Origin: CBDDEC01 sp965198045
Lineage (GTDB): Bacteria; Chloroflexota; Dehalococcoidia; UBA2979
DNA: 64,000 bases
Direction: 5' to 3'
NCBI GenBank assembly: GCA_965198045.1
Contig: CBDAOL010000010.1
Span: 248,001 to 312,000 of the forward strand
Shown: positions 61,361-64,000 of the stretch, one piece after another
Numbering within the stretch: position 1 is the stretch's first letter
Layout of the letters: each line of letters opens with the position of its first letter
Notes under the pieces: model-generated
What the model saw: only the letters and a program-made list of their open reading frames with translations
The model's database searches: none
What the model was told of the DNA's origin: nothing
Program-made: the position numbers and the translations under genes

Positions 61361-61966
61361 ATGCCGCGAGACCCCGACCACCTCGTCTGGATCGATCTTG
61401 AGATGACCGGGCTCGAGCCGGATCGCCACGTCATCATCGAGATCGCCACGCTCGTCACGAACGCCGACCTCGAGGTGCTGGCGGAGGGCCCGGTGCTGGC
61501 GATCCACCGCGGCGACGACGCGCTCGGCGAGATGGACGACTGGAACCAGAAGACGCACGGCGGCTCGGGACTCCTCGAGCGGGTCGCCGCCTCCAAGCTC
61601 GACGCGGCCGCCGCCGAGGAGCAGACGCTCGAGTTCGTCCGCGCGTGGACCCCGCCGGACAGCTCGCCGCTCTGCGGCAACACCATCGGGCAGGACCGGC
61701 GCTTCATGCGGCGAGAGATGCCCGACCTCGAACGGCACTTCCACTACCGCAGCATCGACGTGTCGACGATCAAGGAGCTGGCGGAGCGCTGGTATCCGCC
61801 GAGGCTGCAGGTGCCGCCGAAGCAGGAGCGCCACCGCGCCCTCGACGACATCCGCGAGTCCATCGCGGAGCTGCGCTGGTACCGCGAGCACCTGTTCGTC
61901 GCGCCACCAGAGCCCGAGACGCCATCCGAGGAAGCACCCGCCGAAGCTACTGGCAGCGAGGTATGA
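61361..61966 (+). CDS. orn: Oligoribonuclease
   Basis: 201 residues from ATG at 61361. The DEDDh exonuclease residues are visible: D12-x-E14 in VWIDLEMTGLEPDRHVI, Asp in NTIGQDRRFMRREMP, and His-x4-Asp in HRALDDI. It degrades short oligoribonucleotides, including pGpG from c-di-GMP turnover. The last residues are a Pro/Glu-rich extension. The following MFS gene overlaps its stop by four bases. Confidence 0.95.
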   Translation: MPRDPDHLVWIDLEMTGLEPDRHVIIEIATLVTNADLEVLAEGPVLAIHRGDDALGEMDDWNQKTHGGSGLLERVAASKLDAAAAEEQTLEFVRAWTPPDSSPLCGNTIGQDRRFMRREMPDLERHFHYRSIDVSTIKELAERWYPPRLQVPPKQERHRALDDIRESIAELRWYREHLFVAPPEPETPSEEAPAEATGSEV

Positions 61967-63213
61967 CCTCCCCCGGCGAACGAGCGCCCTGGCTGCGCTC
62001 GATGGCGCCCCTGCCGGTCGCTGCTGCGGCAGGCGCGGTAGCCGCATCGCTCCTGGGCGACCAGATGCTGTACGTCGTCATGTCGGCGCGTCCGGACGCT
62101 TGGGGGCTGAGCGCCGCCGCCGTTGGTGTGCTGCTGTCCGCCAACCGGTTCGTCCGACTGGCCTCGAATCCCCTCGCGGCCGTCGCCGTGAATCGATGGG
62201 GCTGGCGTGGCCCCTTCGCGTGGGCGATGGGCCTCGCCGTCGTCGTCACACTGGTCTACGGCTGGGCGACGGCCTTCTGGGTGTTGCTGATCGCGAGGAT
62301 GGGCTGGGGCGTCGCCTGGTCGGCGTTGCGACTCGGCGGGCAGTGGACCGTGCTCGACGCCGCGACTGACGACAATCGCGGGCTGTTGATGGGCTCCTAC
62401 TCCGCGATCACGCGGCTGGGCGGCCTCGGCGGCGCGGTCCTCGGCGGGGTGCTCAGCGACACCATCGGCCACGAGTGGACGCTGACGATCTTCGCCGTCG
62501 CGATCGGCCTGGCCGGCATCGGCTGGTACACCGGCACGCGCCACGTAGCGGCGACCGCGCAGCCGCCGGCGACTGCGGTGCGGGGCGGGCTGACCGAGGT
62601 CCTGCGCGATGCGCGCCTGCTGATCGTGAGCGTGAGCGGGCTCCTGATCGGGCTCGTCTTCTCGGGCGTGATCGGTGCCTCGCTGGGCTTCCTGCTGAGG
62701 GAGCAATACGGCGAGGAGATCTCCCTCGGCGCCGCGCTGATCGGGGTCGCGAGCTTCACCGGCTTCCTGATCGGGTTCCGTGGCCTCCTCAACGTCGCCA
62801 CCGCTCCGCTCGCCGGCGCGCTGTCTGATCGCATCGGCCGCGTCCGAGGCACCACCGGCGCGATGATCGTCGCGGGCCTCGGCACCGCTGCGCTCGCGGT
62901 CACCGCCTCTGTCTGGCTGCTCGTGGTCGTCATCATCGTCACCTTCGCCGCCTCGACGGCTGCGCTGGTGCAGCTGCAGACCGCAGCGGGCGACCTCGCG
63001 AGGCCCGACGGGCGGGCGGCGGTGCTGTCGACGTACGCCACGTTCCAGGACCTCGGCGCAGCCATCGGGCCGCTGCTCGGGCTCAGCTGGGGCAGCCTCG
63101 GCGCGCTGCAGGCGACGCTGCTCGTTTGCGCCGTACTGCTCGTCGCGATGTCGTTCGTATTCTGGACCGTCATGCTGCGCGCGCCCTCGACGCTCGCGCG
63201 TGTGCGCGGCTAG
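61963..63213 (+). CDS. MFS transporter
   Basis: 416 residues from ATG at 61963 (ATGA overlap with orn). Twelve hydrophobic segments are seen and an Arg-rich loop follows helix 2 (NPLAAVAVNRWGWRGPFAW). The gene ends with a short basic tail (LARVRG). Coupling to orn may be only positional. The substrate is unknown. Confidence 0.87.
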   Translation: MTSPGERAPWLRSMAPLPVAAAAGAVAASLLGDQMLYVVMSARPDAWGLSAAAVGVLLSANRFVRLASNPLAAVAVNRWGWRGPFAWAMGLAVVVTLVYGWATAFWVLLIARMGWGVAWSALRLGGQWTVLDAATDDNRGLLMGSYSAITRLGGLGGAVLGGVLSDTIGHEWTLTIFAVAIGLAGIGWYTGTRHVAATAQPPATAVRGGLTEVLRDARLLIVSVSGLLIGLVFSGVIGASLGFLLREQYGEEISLGAALIGVASFTGFLIGFRGLLNVATAPLAGALSDRIGRVRGTTGAMIVAGLGTAALAVTASVWLLVVVIIVTFAASTAALVQLQTAAGDLARPDGRAAVLSTYATFQDLGAAIGPLLGLSWGSLGALQATLLVCAVLLVAMSFVFWTVMLRAPSTLARVRG

Positions 63214-63263
63214 GCTCGGCGCCTGCACCGAGGCTGCCTACGCACGCCTCGAGGAGGTAAGCA

Positions 63264-64000
63264 GTGACCGACGGACCACTCGCGGGCGTGCGCGTACTCG
63301 AGTTCTCGCAGATCGTCGCCGCCTCGTACGGCGGCGTGAACCTCAGCGACCTCGGCGCCGACATCGTCAAGGTCGAACCGATCGAAGGCGAGGCGTATCG
63401 GTCCTCGGGCGCGGTCGTACCGGGGGAGGGCAAGCGGTTCCAGTCGCTCAACCGCGGTAAGCGCAGCCTGGCGGTCGACCTCCAGAACGAGACCGGTCGA
63501 GCGTTGATCCACCGCATCGTCAGCGGCTTCGATGCGGCGCTGATCAACTACCGGCCCGGCGTCGCGGAGCGGCTCGGCATCGACTACGAGACGCTGCGCG
63601 CGCGTCACCCCGGGTTGATCTACGCCCGCATCACCGGCTTCGGGCCGGAAGGACCGATGTCCGGCCTCGGCGCGACCGACCTTGTCGCGGGGGCCTACGG
63701 CGGGCTCGTCGCCTCCGCCGGGCGCACCAACGAGGTCGGCGGCGCGGTGGCGCCGATCCCGCCGATCGCCGACTACACGACGGGCCTCGCCTGTGCGATG
63801 GCGATCTGTGCCGCGCTCTACTCCCGGCAGTCCACCGGCCTCGGGCAGCTGATCGAGAGTTCCCTGTTGCAGTCGGCGATGTCGATCCAGGATGTCTACG
63901 TCATGCGCCACGCAGTGACCGAGCCCGTCATCCGCGATCCGATGGTCGAGCAGATCGAGGCGCTGCGAGCCGACGGCGCCACGTACGAGGAGCAGCTCGC
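63264..64000 (+). CDS. Class III CoA-transferase, N-terminal part (runs off the window)
   Basis: At least 245 residues from GTG at 63264, with GAGGAGG six bases before. The start GVRVLEFSQIVAASYGGVNL and LNRGKRSLAVDLQNE, INYRPGVAERLGIDYETL are CoA-transferase III motifs; the catalytic Asp is in PIADYTTGLACA. The C-terminal end is beyond base 64000. It is a paralogue of the gene at 35976-37121. Confidence 0.88.
   Translation, partial: MTDGPLAGVRVLEFSQIVAASYGGVNLSDLGADIVKVEPIEGEAYRSSGAVVPGEGKRFQSLNRGKRSLAVDLQNETGRALIHRIVSGFDAALINYRPGVAERLGIDYETLRARHPGLIYARITGFGPEGPMSGLGATDLVAGAYGGLVASAGRTNEVGGAVAPIPPIADYTTGLACAMAICAALYSRQSTGLGQLIESSLLQSAMSIQDVYVMRHAVTEPVIRDPMVEQIEALRADGATYEEQL

Noticed and set aside
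1..64000. CRISPR array or Cas genes
   Set aside because: No set of regularly spaced short repeats was seen; the only close tandem repeats are the 60-bp PilZ duplication and the two 26-bp island repeats.

Overview
The window is GC-rich bacterial chromosome with mostly short intergenic gaps and frequent GTG, TTG and possibly CTG starts. Gene content (acyl-CoA dehydrogenase, class III CoA-transferases, acyl-CoA ligase, SDR, SelD, a CUAEP-tail radical SAM selenoprotein, a FtsX-like permease over 1,100 residues, Flp pilin, MscL) would suit a free-living Chloroflexota (Dehalococcoidia-like) organism. That taxonomic placement is inference from gene content only. No rRNA, convincing tRNA or CRISPR array was seen.

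Layout. 1-9683 is chromosomal: the tail of an acyl-CoA dehydrogenase, an AlkX/YcaQ-type DNA glycosylase, a hydrolase, a PP2C phosphatase and a radical SAM selenoprotein. It is interrupted by a frameshifted IS6-like transposase and by a 2,965-bp IS1595-family element (4164-7128). That element has matching inverted repeats and target duplication, and it carries passenger genes (HicB/HicA-like pair, membrane protein, small basic protein) plus a run of three perfect hairpins.

9619-23916 is an integrative genomic island of about 14.2 kb bounded by a perfect 64-bp direct repeat. The repeat is the 3' end of the selenoprotein gene itself: Sec codon, SECIS-like hairpin and last codons. The island holds a tyrosine recombinase beside its right end, a DUF3987 helicase-like replication gene, a zinc-ribbon protein, and a helicase with a C-terminal PD-(D/E)xK-like nuclease domain. 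The last gene is cut into three by two nearly identical inverted IS3 copies. The island also contains an IS1182 copy, repeat-rich noncoding DNA and fragments of a second recombinase and a second DUF3987 gene, which suggest repeated island integration. A third, imperfect copy of the attachment sequence lies at 24571-24618.

24666-64000 is housekeeping chromosome: fatty acid desaturase, MscL, ABC-F ATPase, rRNA methyltransferase, diiron protein, selD followed by an adenylyltransferase and a phosphoglycerate-mutase-like enzyme, several hydrolases and reductases, two MFS transporters, a large FtsX permease, and a small carbohydrate or secondary-metabolite cluster (glycosyltransferase, two methyltransferases, a toroid protein) at 54.9-60.4 kb. 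A second IS1182 copy splits the glycosyltransferase.

selD (32408) can supply selenophosphate for selenocysteine in the selenoprotein at 8163, so the window holds both a supplier and a consumer of the Sec pathway; selA, selB and selC were not seen. At least seven genes carry single-base frameshifts or a nonsense change. Either this genome is decaying in places or the assembly keeps indel errors; the sequence alone cannot decide.
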